Assembly (NCBI GenBank): GCA_003518245.1
Contig: DOZA01000008.1
Coordinates: 1 to 7,618 of the forward strand
Reading direction: 5' to 3'
From: Bacteroidales bacterium
GTDB lineage: Bacteria > Bacteroidota > Bacteroidia > Bacteroidales > VadinHA17
DNA: 7,618 nucleotides
The notes under the pieces are model-generated. The model was given only the letters and a program-made list of their open reading frames with translations. It ran no database searches and had not been told where the DNA came from. This document shows, piece after piece, positions 1 to 5,802 of this stretch (its first letter is position 1; the number at the start of each line of letters is the position of its first letter). The translations under genes and the position numbers were made by a program.

Positions 1-350
1 TATTCAACTCTTTTCTCTTCAGGGAAAGTGTCGCCGGGTTTAACCATATTAACCAGGAATAGTCCGAAGGTAGTAGCGATAAGGGTACTGACCATATAGT
101 AAACTATTGTTTTCACCCCTATTCTGGATAGTTTTGATATATCAGTAAGGCTTGATATTCCTTTCACAAGTGAAACGAAGATAAGAGGTACAGCTATAAG
201 CTTCAGTAATTTAAGGAATATTGTGCCCCAGGGTTTGATCCAGTCGATAGTGAAATTTTCCAGGTCCATTCTGGTAGCTATCATACCCCAGATAAGGCCC
301 AGGGCCATACCGATTATTATTTTAGCCCAGAGAGGTAATCGCTTCCACAT
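1..350 (-). CDS. Dicarboxylate/amino acid:cation symporter, second tandem copy (3' part beyond the left edge)
   Basis: This is the N-terminal part (about 116 residues) of a DAACS/SDF family (GltPh-like) secondary transporter of the inner membrane. Reading from ATG at 350 gives MWKRLPLWAKIIIGMALG, then the segment WIKPWGTIFLKLLKLIAVPL and the loop LVKGISSLTDISKLSRIG, all typical of the first three membrane segments of the family. By hand alignment about two thirds of these residues match the gene at 368-1675 with no gap after the first few residues, so the two are tandem paralogues. ATG 350 is the likely start because an in-frame stop lies shortly upstream, inside the end of the preceding gene. 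Only 17 bases separate the two genes, so they should be cotranscribed. No clear Shine-Dalgarno sequence precedes the start. The substrate-binding hairpins and TM7-TM8 are off-window, so specificity cannot be judged. Confidence 0.93.
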   Translation of the reverse strand, partial: MWKRLPLWAKIIIGMALGLIWGMIATRMDLENFTIDWIKPWGTIFLKLLKLIAVPLIFVSLVKGISSLTDISKLSRIGVKTIVYYMVSTLIATTFGLFLVNMVKPGDTFPEEKRVE

Positions 351-1665
351 AGTTTTAACAACTTTTATTAATCTTCATTTTCATCATCAAATTCTTCAAC
401 TCCTACTTCATTCTCAGTAGATGCCACTATACTTGTTATGGCAGAATCGCCGGTTACATTGGCTACTGTACGTATCATATCCAGCGGCCTTTCTACTCCC
501 ATTATAAGTGCCAGGCCTTCAGCAGGAATACCAACCGAACTCAATACTATTACCAGCATTATCACTGCTCCACCCGGTACCCCGGGAGCACCTATTGATG
601 CCAGTGTAGCAGTAAGAATAATAGTCAGTTGCTGTGTAATGTCAAGATCCAATCCAAAAACCTGGGCAATAAAAACTGCTGATACTGCCTGGTAAAATGA
701 TGAACCATCCATATTTATTGTAACGCCTACCGGAAGGACGAAATTTGCCACACTCCTGGATATCTTAAGCTTTTGTGTACACTGTTTGAGTGTAACCGGC
801 AGTGTTGCAGCGCTTGAACTGGTCGAAAATGCAACCATCTGTACCGGCATAAGATGCTTATAAAAATCTCTGGTCCTGACCTTTGTGAATAACCGCACAT
901 ACAAGGGATACAATCCAAAAATCATTGCCAGGAGGCCTGCGATTGTCAGGACTGCATACTTACCCAGAGCAACAAATAGCTGCACATCACCGGAAAACTC
1001 TGCGATAAGGGCTGAGAGCAGTGCAAATACGCCTACCGGTGCAAAACGCATAATAATATCTACTATTTTAAGTATTATGTCGTTAAGACCGTCAAAGAGC
1101 TCTTTTACTACTTTGACCTGTTTGGCCTCAAGAATTATTATAGCTATTGAGAAAAGCAGGGAAAAGAATATAACCTGCAGCATATTTGAATTATTTCCGC
1201 TGGCAGATACGATATTATCAGGCACCATATCTTCAATAAAAGACAGAGGAGGTCTTTCTTTTACTAAGTCGGCAATATTTTCTGAATCTTTTACATTATT
1301 CTCATACTGCAGCTGAAATTCCTTCCTTGTCTCCTCGCTGAAAGTTTTACCCGGTTTAATCATATTTACAAGCACCAGGCCAAAAATGATAGCTATTACT
1401 GTGGAAGCAATATAGAGACCCAGGGTTTTAGCACCTATCCTTGAAAGTTTTGTAATATCAGTTATACTGGTGATACCCTTAACAAGAGATACAAATATCA
1501 GTGGGACAGCCACCAACTTAAGCAGCTTAATAAATATTGTACCCCATGGTTTTACCCAGTTTTCAGTGAAAGTTTCCAGGCCGGTCTTAACAGCTATTAG
1601 CCCCCATATTATGCCTATAATCATTCCAAAAATTATCTTTAGCCACAGGGGATATTTTCTCTTTC
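1..1665 (-). repeat. Tandem gene duplication: symporter N-terminal regions repeated in direct orientation
   Basis: The stretch 1-345 is a diverged direct copy of about 1326-1665. Both encode the same protein segment in the same order (LW.KII.GM, KPWGTIF.KLLKL, AVPLIFVSLVKGI, KLSRIG, LVNM.KPG). Similarity is also visible in DNA: both copies read aatattgt.cccca.ggttt on the plus strand, near 221 and 1536. It is a gene duplication rather than a mobile repeat. No inverted repeats or transposase gene border it within the window. Confidence 0.8.
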
Positions 1666-1675
1666 TTTTATTCAT
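368..1675 (-). CDS. Dicarboxylate/amino acid:cation symporter (GltP/DctA-like, DAACS family)
   Basis: Complete 435-residue inner-membrane transporter of the sodium/proton:dicarboxylate symporter family, near the usual family length. The N-terminus is hydrophobic and PLWLKIIFGM-like. The serine-rich HP1 motif SSSAATLP is at 286-293, the TM7 cation-site motif NMDGSS at 321-326, the HP2 motif GAPGVPGGA at 362-370, and the TM8 motif DMIRTVANVTGD at 399-410. Against GltPh, TM8 keeps the residues equivalent to D394 (D399), R397 (R402), N401 (N406) and D405 (D410); the position of D390 is Glu. The Arg indicates an acidic substrate. The Asp three residues before it, which binds the amino group in GltPh and is Ser in DctA-type C4-dicarboxylate carriers, favours aspartate or glutamate over succinate or malate. 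The C-terminus is a short acidic tail. This is the first gene of a tandem symporter pair; its 125-base leader carries two inverted repeats. Confidence 0.95.
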   Translation of the reverse strand: MNKRKRKYPLWLKIIFGMIIGIIWGLIAVKTGLETFTENWVKPWGTIFIKLLKLVAVPLIFVSLVKGITSITDITKLSRIGAKTLGLYIASTVIAIIFGLVLVNMIKPGKTFSEETRKEFQLQYENNVKDSENIADLVKERPPLSFIEDMVPDNIVSASGNNSNMLQVIFFSLLFSIAIIILEAKQVKVVKELFDGLNDIILKIVDIIMRFAPVGVFALLSALIAEFSGDVQLFVALGKYAVLTIAGLLAMIFGLYPLYVRLFTKVRTRDFYKHLMPVQMVAFSTSSSAATLPVTLKQCTQKLKISRSVANFVLPVGVTINMDGSSFYQAVSAVFIAQVFGLDLDITQQLTIILTATLASIGAPGVPGGAVIMLVIVLSSVGIPAEGLALIMGVERPLDMIRTVANVTGDSAITSIVASTENEVGVEEFDDENED

Positions 1676-1694
1676 ACAATTTTCAAGAACTTGC

Positions 1695-1709
1695 TGTTAA
1701 AAATTAACA
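1695..1709. promoter_or_regulatory. Inverted repeat TGTTAA-N3-TTAACA upstream of the symporter
   Basis: A perfect 6-base dyad with a 3-base AAA spacer lies 20 bases before the symporter start codon. It overlaps a weak candidate -7 element on the minus strand (TAATTTTT, 1699-1706), which has a TTTT 19 bases further upstream (1726-1729). An operator for a dimeric regulator is a reasonable reading. The region is AT-rich, however, so chance occurrence is possible, and no known regulator consensus is matched. Confidence 0.3.
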
Positions 1710-1722
1710 TAGGATCAGAAAA

Positions 1723-1734
1723 CCTAAAATTAGG
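1723..1734. promoter_or_regulatory. Second small dyad CCTAA-AA-TTAGG upstream of the symporter
   Basis: A 5-base inverted repeat with a 2-base spacer lies about 48 bases before the symporter start. It overlaps the possible -33 region of the weak promoter candidate. Its centre is about 26 to 27 bases from that of the neighbouring TGTTAA dyad. A role as a second operator half is inference only. It is too short to be a convincing terminator for the upstream FKBP gene, and no T-run follows it. Confidence 0.2.
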
Positions 1735-1800
1735 AATTATAATTTACCCATAAATTAACCGGGTATATTATACAACATAAAAATCAAAAAATCATCTTGT

Positions 1801-2328
1801 CTAACACTCACCTGAACAGCTATTACTGTTGCCACAGGTACTGCAATCAGTGTTATGCATATTCAACTCCTCATCAGTAGCATCCCTTACACCCAGTATT
1901 TCACCAGTAAAATGTAATTCGGTTCCGGCCATTGGGTGGTTGAAATCCATTTTGACTGATGTTTCAGTATATGATAGCACAGTACCTATCATCCTTCTTC
2001 CATGCGAATCTGCCATTGGAACCTGGTTTCCTATCCTGAGAAGGTTTTCATCAACTTTACCGTCAACTTCAAAAACTGTCATGGGCAGATCCACTATAAG
2101 TTCCTCTCTTTTATCTCCATAAGCCTCATCAGGCATAAGTTTAAAATTAAATTTATCTCCACTGGCAAGACTTTCAATATTCGATTCAAAATGAGGAAGC
2201 ATTTTACCTGCACCATACATAAATACAAGAGGATTATCATTGCTTACTTCTTCTATAATATCTCCATTATTGTCTCCTTCCCTTAATATATATTTAAGAG
2301 ATACCATCCTGTCTTTCTCGATCACCAT
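1801..2328 (-). CDS. SlyD-like FKBP-type peptidyl-prolyl cis-trans isomerase with Cys/His tail
   Basis: A 175-residue cytoplasmic FKBP of the SlyD class, which speeds prolyl isomerisation and acts as a folding chaperone. The N-terminal FKBP part has the YGAGKMLPHFE motif at 38-48 and DEAYG at 67-71. An insert-in-flap chaperone domain follows at roughly 72-125 (LPMTVFEVDG, GNQVPMADSHGRR). The chain then returns to the FKBP fold with the signature DFNHPMAGTELHF at 128-140 and VRDATDEEL at 148-155. The C-terminus carries H158 and Cys 162, 165, 171 and 175, resembling the metal-binding tail of SlyD but much shorter than the E. coli one. No signal peptide is present. ATG 2328 is supported by AAGGAA about 6 bases upstream and by a Bacteroidota-type promoter. 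M8 (ATG at 2307) is an alternative start. The slyD symbol is withheld because the tail and role differ between lineages. Confidence 0.93.
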   Translation of the reverse strand: MVIEKDRMVSLKYILREGDNNGDIIEEVSNDNPLVFMYGAGKMLPHFESNIESLASGDKFNFKLMPDEAYGDKREELIVDLPMTVFEVDGKVDENLLRIGNQVPMADSHGRRMIGTVLSYTETSVKMDFNHPMAGTELHFTGEILGVRDATDEELNMHNTDCSTCGNSNSCSGEC

Positions 2329-2362
2329 AATTTTTCCTTTTTTACTATTGTTATAAAGATGC

Positions 2363-2393
2363 CAAAAGTAATGATTATGTGTGAAATGACAAG
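2363..2393 (-). promoter_or_regulatory. Bacteroidota-type sigma-70 promoter for the FKBP gene
   Basis: On the minus strand, CTTG (2393-2390) is followed by 19 bases and then TACTTTTG (2370-2363). The second element is an exact match to the -7 consensus TAnnTTTG and the first matches three of four bases of the -33 TTTG. The spacing is within the usual 19-21. Transcription would begin near 2357, giving a leader of roughly 30 bases before ATG 2328. It starts just 3' of the barrel gene's stop, so the FKBP gene probably has its own promoter even though it follows that gene on the same strand. Confidence 0.6.
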
Positions 2394-2398
2394 ACTAC

Positions 2399-2977
2399 TT
2401 AAAAAAGAAAATCTATCCTTATTTCAGGATTACTATAAATTTTGTATTGAGACTCAGTTAAGGCCCACATAAAGGTAATATTAAAAGATGATCTCATTCC
2501 CATTGGCTGGCTTATTCCCGCACCTGCAAGCATGGTGTGCAACCAGATTCTTGTATTATCGGTATAAATAGTGCTCCAGAAATCAGACTCCAGGCTTAGT
2601 GCCTGATACTCACCATGCAAATAAAAGCCCATATTAAGCCCTAGAGGTAAAATTTCGTTCATATCCTGAATAAACATAAAACGGGTAAAACTTCTACCTC
2701 CATAAATACTTGTCATTCCATACGGATCCTTGTAGTATTGCCATGTCGGGCCTGCAGCAACAGAAAGACGGGGTAAGAGCCATACTCCTATCACGGGTGA
2801 AAGTTCAATATTTGTTATTGTTCCAAACTGCAAACCAAAACTACCTCCATAGGTCAAGCGCTGTCTTAACGGGGGCTTATTATTATCTTTCACTCCATAC
2901 TGTCCGTTTGAGGATATAACAGAAAAAGTGAACGCAAGCAGAACTGTTAATATATACTTAATGATATGTGATCTCAT
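2399..2977 (-). CDS. Hypothetical outer-membrane beta-barrel-like protein
   Basis: A 192-residue protein I cannot assign to a named family. A signal peptide is likely: MRSHIIK, then the hydrophobic stretch YILTVLLAFTFSVISS, with possible cleavage near residues 23-26. The mature part alternates hydrophobic and polar residues and is rich in Gly and aromatics (GGSFGLQFGTITNIELSP, LSVAAGPTWQYY, LGLNMGFYLHGEYQ, TMLAGAGISQPMG). It ends in Phe (IRIDFLF), as many outer-membrane barrels do. About eight amphipathic strands can be imagined, consistent with a small 8-strand barrel facing the outer membrane. There is no N-terminal lipobox Cys. It is divergent from the dehydrogenase at 3084 and upstream of the FKBP gene, and nothing in the context fixes a substrate or partner. 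The start at 2977 fits the signal peptide; no strong ribosome-binding site is seen. Confidence 0.75.
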   Translation of the reverse strand: MRSHIIKYILTVLLAFTFSVISSNGQYGVKDNNKPPLRQRLTYGGSFGLQFGTITNIELSPVIGVWLLPRLSVAAGPTWQYYKDPYGMTSIYGGRSFTRFMFIQDMNEILPLGLNMGFYLHGEYQALSLESDFWSTIYTDNTRIWLHTMLAGAGISQPMGMRSSFNITFMWALTESQYKIYSNPEIRIDFLF

Positions 2978-3002
2978 AATGATATTCTAAAGAATTAATT
3001 AA

Positions 3003-3033
3003 TCTGCGCTGATAATTAAAAATTGTAACTTTA
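3003..3033 (+). promoter_or_regulatory. Candidate Bacteroidota-type promoter for the short-chain dehydrogenase
   Basis: TCTG (3003-3006), a 19-base spacer and TAACTTTA (3026-3033) match the -33/-7 pattern TTTG, 19-21, TAnnTTTG at 3 of 4 and 7 of 8 bases. The leader to ATG 3084 would be about 45 bases. Spacing and position fit, but the match is imperfect in AT-rich sequence. I saw no equally good promoter on the minus strand for the divergent gene. Confidence 0.35.
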
Positions 3034-3083
3034 CCTGCAATTATACAAATTTTATACCTAAGGATGATTTACAGGAATAATAT

Positions 3084-3779
3084 ATGAATATAATAATTAC
3101 AGGTGCCAGCAAAGGAATAGGCAGGGAAACGGCTTTAATACTGGCCAGAAACAGGGATAATCATATACTGGTTATTTCACGAACCGAATCATTACTCCAG
3201 GAGCTCTCAGATGAAGCAAAATTCAATAATATCAATTATATAGCTACAGATCTTAATGAAAGCCTTCAAAGCCCTGAGAACCTCTTAAAACAGGTTAATC
3301 TGCATTTTAGCAATATTGATATACTGATTAATAATGCCGGCACACTGATAAGTAAGCCTTTTACAGAATTCACCAATGAAGAGATAAGGATACTGACCGA
3401 AACGCATTTTATCAGTCCCCTTCTTTTAATTAGAGCCTTATTCATCATGTTCCACCGGGGCAGTCATATAATCAATATAAGCAGTATGGGTGGTTTTCAG
3501 GGAAGTTCGCGCTACCCCGGTATGTCAGTTTACAGTGCCACAAAAGCTGCTATAGCAAACCTTACCGAGAGCCTGGCATCTGAATATGAGAAGGAGGGTA
3601 TTTCGTTCAATTGCCTGGCACTGGGAGCTGTACAGACAAAGATGTTTGAAGAAGCATTCCCGGGATATAATGCACCTTTAAGTGCAGATGAAATGGCTGA
3701 ATTTATAAGCTGGTTTGCTCTTGAAGGTAAAAGGTATTTCAACGGTAAGGTTTTGCCAGTATCGGTTAGTAATCCGTAG
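3084..3779 (+). CDS. Short-chain dehydrogenase/reductase (SDR), NADP-type, with altered catalytic Asn
   Basis: A 231-residue classical SDR oxidoreductase with a single Rossmann domain, presumably cytoplasmic. The nucleotide-binding motif TGASKGIG is at 6-13 and Arg33 at the end of beta-2 (VISR) suggests NADP(H). The adenine-contact Asp is in ATDLNE (D56), NNAG is at 83-86, catalytic Ser134 is in NISSMGG, and Tyr150 and Lys154 are in YSATK. Two usual residues differ. The tetrad Asn (ETN in FabG) is His108 in ETHFISP, and the PG after beta-6 is LG (residues 180-181, ALGAVQTKM). The substrate is unknown. The length is slightly below the family average, with a short C-terminal substrate loop. A CAGGAA 7 bases before ATG 3084 may serve as ribosome-binding site. 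It is the only plus-strand gene, and its stop is 19 bases from the facing butyrate kinase stop, so it is not part of that operon. Confidence 0.9.
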   Translation: MNIIITGASKGIGRETALILARNRDNHILVISRTESLLQELSDEAKFNNINYIATDLNESLQSPENLLKQVNLHFSNIDILINNAGTLISKPFTEFTNEEIRILTETHFISPLLLIRALFIMFHRGSHIINISSMGGFQGSSRYPGMSVYSATKAAIANLTESLASEYEKEGISFNCLALGAVQTKMFEEAFPGYNAPLSADEMAEFISWFALEGKRYFNGKVLPVSVSNP

Positions 3780-3784
3780 AACCG
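3763..3784. terminator. Possible weak shared hairpin between convergent genes
   Basis: CGGTT (3763-3767) and AACCG (3780-3784) could pair as a 5-base stem with a 12-base loop across the dehydrogenase stop codon. A short T-run (3796-3800) lies 11 bases downstream on the plus strand. The stem is short and the T-run distant, so this is a weak candidate. It is noted because the two converging genes leave only 19 bases for termination. Confidence 0.15.
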
Positions 3785-3798
3785 TTCAGGTTAGATTT

Positions 3799-4872
3799 TT
3801 AGCTATATTCCTTTATACTAATTTTTTTATCTATAGCCATGAATCCATTATGGGCCAGTGTCTTTAGTTCATCTTCACCCGGGTAGATAACAATATCTGC
3901 AATAAATCCTACCATCTGGCTTATATAGTCTGTATGTGTCTGCTCATATGCCATACCGCCGGTCAGTATAATAGCATCCACCTTTCCTTTCATTACTGCA
4001 GCACAGGCAGCAATTTCTTTAGCTATCTGGTAAGATGATCCTTCCTGCACAATTTTTGTTTTCTCCTCTCCCGAAGAAGCTATCCTACTTATCTCCATAA
4101 AGTTATTTGTTCCGAGGTAAGCTACCATTCCTCCTTTTCCATTTAGCATCTTCATCACCTCGTTATAGGTATATTTGCCGCTGAAGCACAAATCGACAAG
4201 CTGGCCTGCGGGAAGTGTTCCTGCTCTTTCGGGCGAAAAAGGTCCATCTCCATTCAGTGCATTGTTTACATCAACCACTTTACCCTTGAGATGGGCCCCC
4301 ACACTGATTCCACCACCCATATGTGCCACTATCAGGTTCAGGTCTTCATATTCCTTATTCACTGATTCAGCATATGCCCTGGCTACAGCTTTTTGATTAA
4401 GGGCATGAAAAATTGATTTTCGTTGCAGCAAGGGGTGTCCTGAAAGGCGGGCTATATCGTGCATCTCATCGACCACAACAGGATCAACAATGAATGCCTT
4501 GGAGCCAGGTATATCCCTGGCAATATCAGCAGCTATCAAACCACCAAGGTTACTGGCATGCTCACCTCTTTCACCGCTTTCAAGGTCTTTTGTCATAAGA
4601 TCATTAACTTCGTATATCCCTGATTCAATGGGTTTAAGAAGGCCTCCCCTGCCTACAATGGCTTTGATATTTTCTGCAGGTATTTTTCTTTTTTTCAGCT
4701 CTCTCATTATCAGTTCCTTCCTGAAAGAAAACTGATCACTTATCCTTCCGTAAGCTGATATCTCATCCACACTATGCCTGATTGTCTCATCAAAAATAAT
4801 CTTATCATCATCATATATCCCGAATTTGGTAGAAGTTGACCCGGGGTTAACAGCCAGTACCAGTCTTTTCAT
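3799..4872 (-). CDS. buk: Butyrate kinase (or branched-chain carboxylate kinase)
   Basis: A 357-residue cytoplasmic ASKHA-fold acyl kinase, EC 2.7.2.7, which makes ATP and butyrate from butyryl phosphate and ADP. Some members act on isobutyrate or isovalerate (EC 2.7.2.14). Family features are the N-terminal phosphate loop NPGSTSTK at 9-16, HALNQKAVARAYA at 156-168, AHMGGGISVGAH at 183-194, NGDGPFSPERAGTLP at 207-221, the adenosine motif ILTGGMAY at 302-309 and PGEDEL at 331-336. The length is typical of Buk and clearly shorter than AckA. I chose ATG 4872 (MKRLVLAVNPGS); an in-frame TTG at 4881 would add three residues and overlap the preceding gene. Only 2 bases separate this ATG from the upstream phosphotransferase stop, which indicates translational coupling. 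It is the last gene of the operon. Confidence 0.95.
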   Translation of the reverse strand: MKRLVLAVNPGSTSTKFGIYDDDKIIFDETIRHSVDEISAYGRISDQFSFRKELIMRELKKRKIPAENIKAIVGRGGLLKPIESGIYEVNDLMTKDLESGERGEHASNLGGLIAADIARDIPGSKAFIVDPVVVDEMHDIARLSGHPLLQRKSIFHALNQKAVARAYAESVNKEYEDLNLIVAHMGGGISVGAHLKGKVVDVNNALNGDGPFSPERAGTLPAGQLVDLCFSGKYTYNEVMKMLNGKGGMVAYLGTNNFMEISRIASSGEEKTKIVQEGSSYQIAKEIAACAAVMKGKVDAIILTGGMAYEQTHTDYISQMVGFIADIVIYPGEDELKTLAHNGFMAIDKKISIKEYS

Positions 4873-4874
4873 AA

Positions 4875-5795
4875 TTAACAATGACTTTTTTCATCAGCCA
4901 TGAGGCATGATAAAGCTATACAAAAGAATTTAGATTTCTCACTTTCGCTTCTTGACATCAGCACAACGGGTACCTTTGTTCCCATCAGCATGCCGGCAAG
5001 TTCTCCCTTAGCAAAAAGCATCAGACCTTTATAGAAAGGGTTACATGCTTCCAGTGAAGGGAAGAGAAGGATATCAGCATCACCTCCAACAGGTGTATCA
5101 ACACCCTTTATTTCAACACTTTTTTTATTACAGGCAAGAAAAATATCCAGAGGTCCATCCATAATACATGAGCTTATCTGGCCCCTTTCAGCCATTTTAC
5201 ACATTATAGCATAGTCTATGGCATTCTGGAAATGCTTACTCATTTTCTCTGAGGCACCTATGAGAGCCACCTTTGGTTTACTTATCCCGAATTTTGCTGC
5301 CATTGCTATGGCATATTCTGCCATGGCTACCTTTTGTTCAAGATCGGGGAAGGGCAGTACAGCTGTATCCGTAACAAACAGAAGCTTATGATAATCAGGT
5401 ACATCGATAGCACAAACATAACTCAGAACAGCTTTGGGCTTCATCAGGCCATTTTCTTTATCAAGTACTGATTTCAGGAATTTATCGGTACCTATCAATC
5501 CCTTCATCAGTATATCAGCTTCCCCTGATTTTACCAGACGTACAGTTTCTTTTGCTGCTTCTGTCTCATTATCAATATGATATATATTAAACTGATCGAT
5601 ATCAATGCCAAGTTTGCGAGATATTTTTTCTATCAGGGTACTATCGCCATAGAGATATGCTTCGACCATATTCTCTTCAACAGCTTTTCCCACGGCACCC
5701 AGGGTATTCTCATCCTGGGCCCAGGTTACTGCAAGTTTAAGTTTATGTTTTTTATTCTTTACTTTTTCTGCCAGCTGATCAAGTGAGGTTATCAT
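4875..5795 (-). CDS. ptb: Phosphate butyryltransferase-family enzyme, copy 2 (adjacent to buk)
   Basis: A 306-residue PTA/PTB-family phosphate acyltransferase. It converts an acyl-CoA plus Pi to acyl phosphate plus CoA, feeding the kinase encoded immediately after it. Visible motifs are ADILMKGLIGT at 93-103, HKLLFVTDTAV at 136-146, CIMDGPLDIFLA at 210-221, GGDADILLFPSLEA at 237-250 and PVVLMSRSESEKSKF at 276-290. The length fits Ptb rather than a multidomain Pta. Where copy 1 has the usual GNVLYKSL, this copy has CNPFYKGL (251-258), and its C-terminus has extra Cys residues. I set the start at ATG 5795, 7 bases after the stop of copy 1, because the family begins near ITSLDQLAEKVK. An in-frame ATG at 5855 would add 20 residues lying entirely over the end of copy 1. 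The position next to buk makes it the likelier butyryl- or branched-chain-acyl-specific enzyme, which is inference. Confidence 0.9.
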   Translation of the reverse strand: MITSLDQLAEKVKNKKHKLKLAVTWAQDENTLGAVGKAVEENMVEAYLYGDSTLIEKISRKLGIDIDQFNIYHIDNETEAAKETVRLVKSGEADILMKGLIGTDKFLKSVLDKENGLMKPKAVLSYVCAIDVPDYHKLLFVTDTAVLPFPDLEQKVAMAEYAIAMAAKFGISKPKVALIGASEKMSKHFQNAIDYAIMCKMAERGQISSCIMDGPLDIFLACNKKSVEIKGVDTPVGGDADILLFPSLEACNPFYKGLMLFAKGELAGMLMGTKVPVVLMSRSESEKSKFFCIALSCLMADEKSHC

Positions 5796-5802
5796 AGTGC
5801 AT

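Noticed and set aside
885..1316. A 143-codon open frame on the plus strand opposite the symporter
   Set aside because: It lies wholly antisense to a gene with clear family motifs, and its translation is Ser/Thr/Ile-rich with no recognisable domain. It is a shadow of the real coding frame.
1745..1765. TACCC/GGGTA inverted repeat with an 11-base loop downstream of the FKBP gene, considered as a terminator
   Set aside because: A 5-base stem with a long loop and no T-run after it on the minus strand. Chance pairing is more likely.
4873..4881. TTG at 4881 as the butyrate kinase start
   Set aside because: ATG at 4872 leads directly into MKRLVLAVNPGS, the usual family beginning. The TTG start would only add three residues and overlap the upstream stop.
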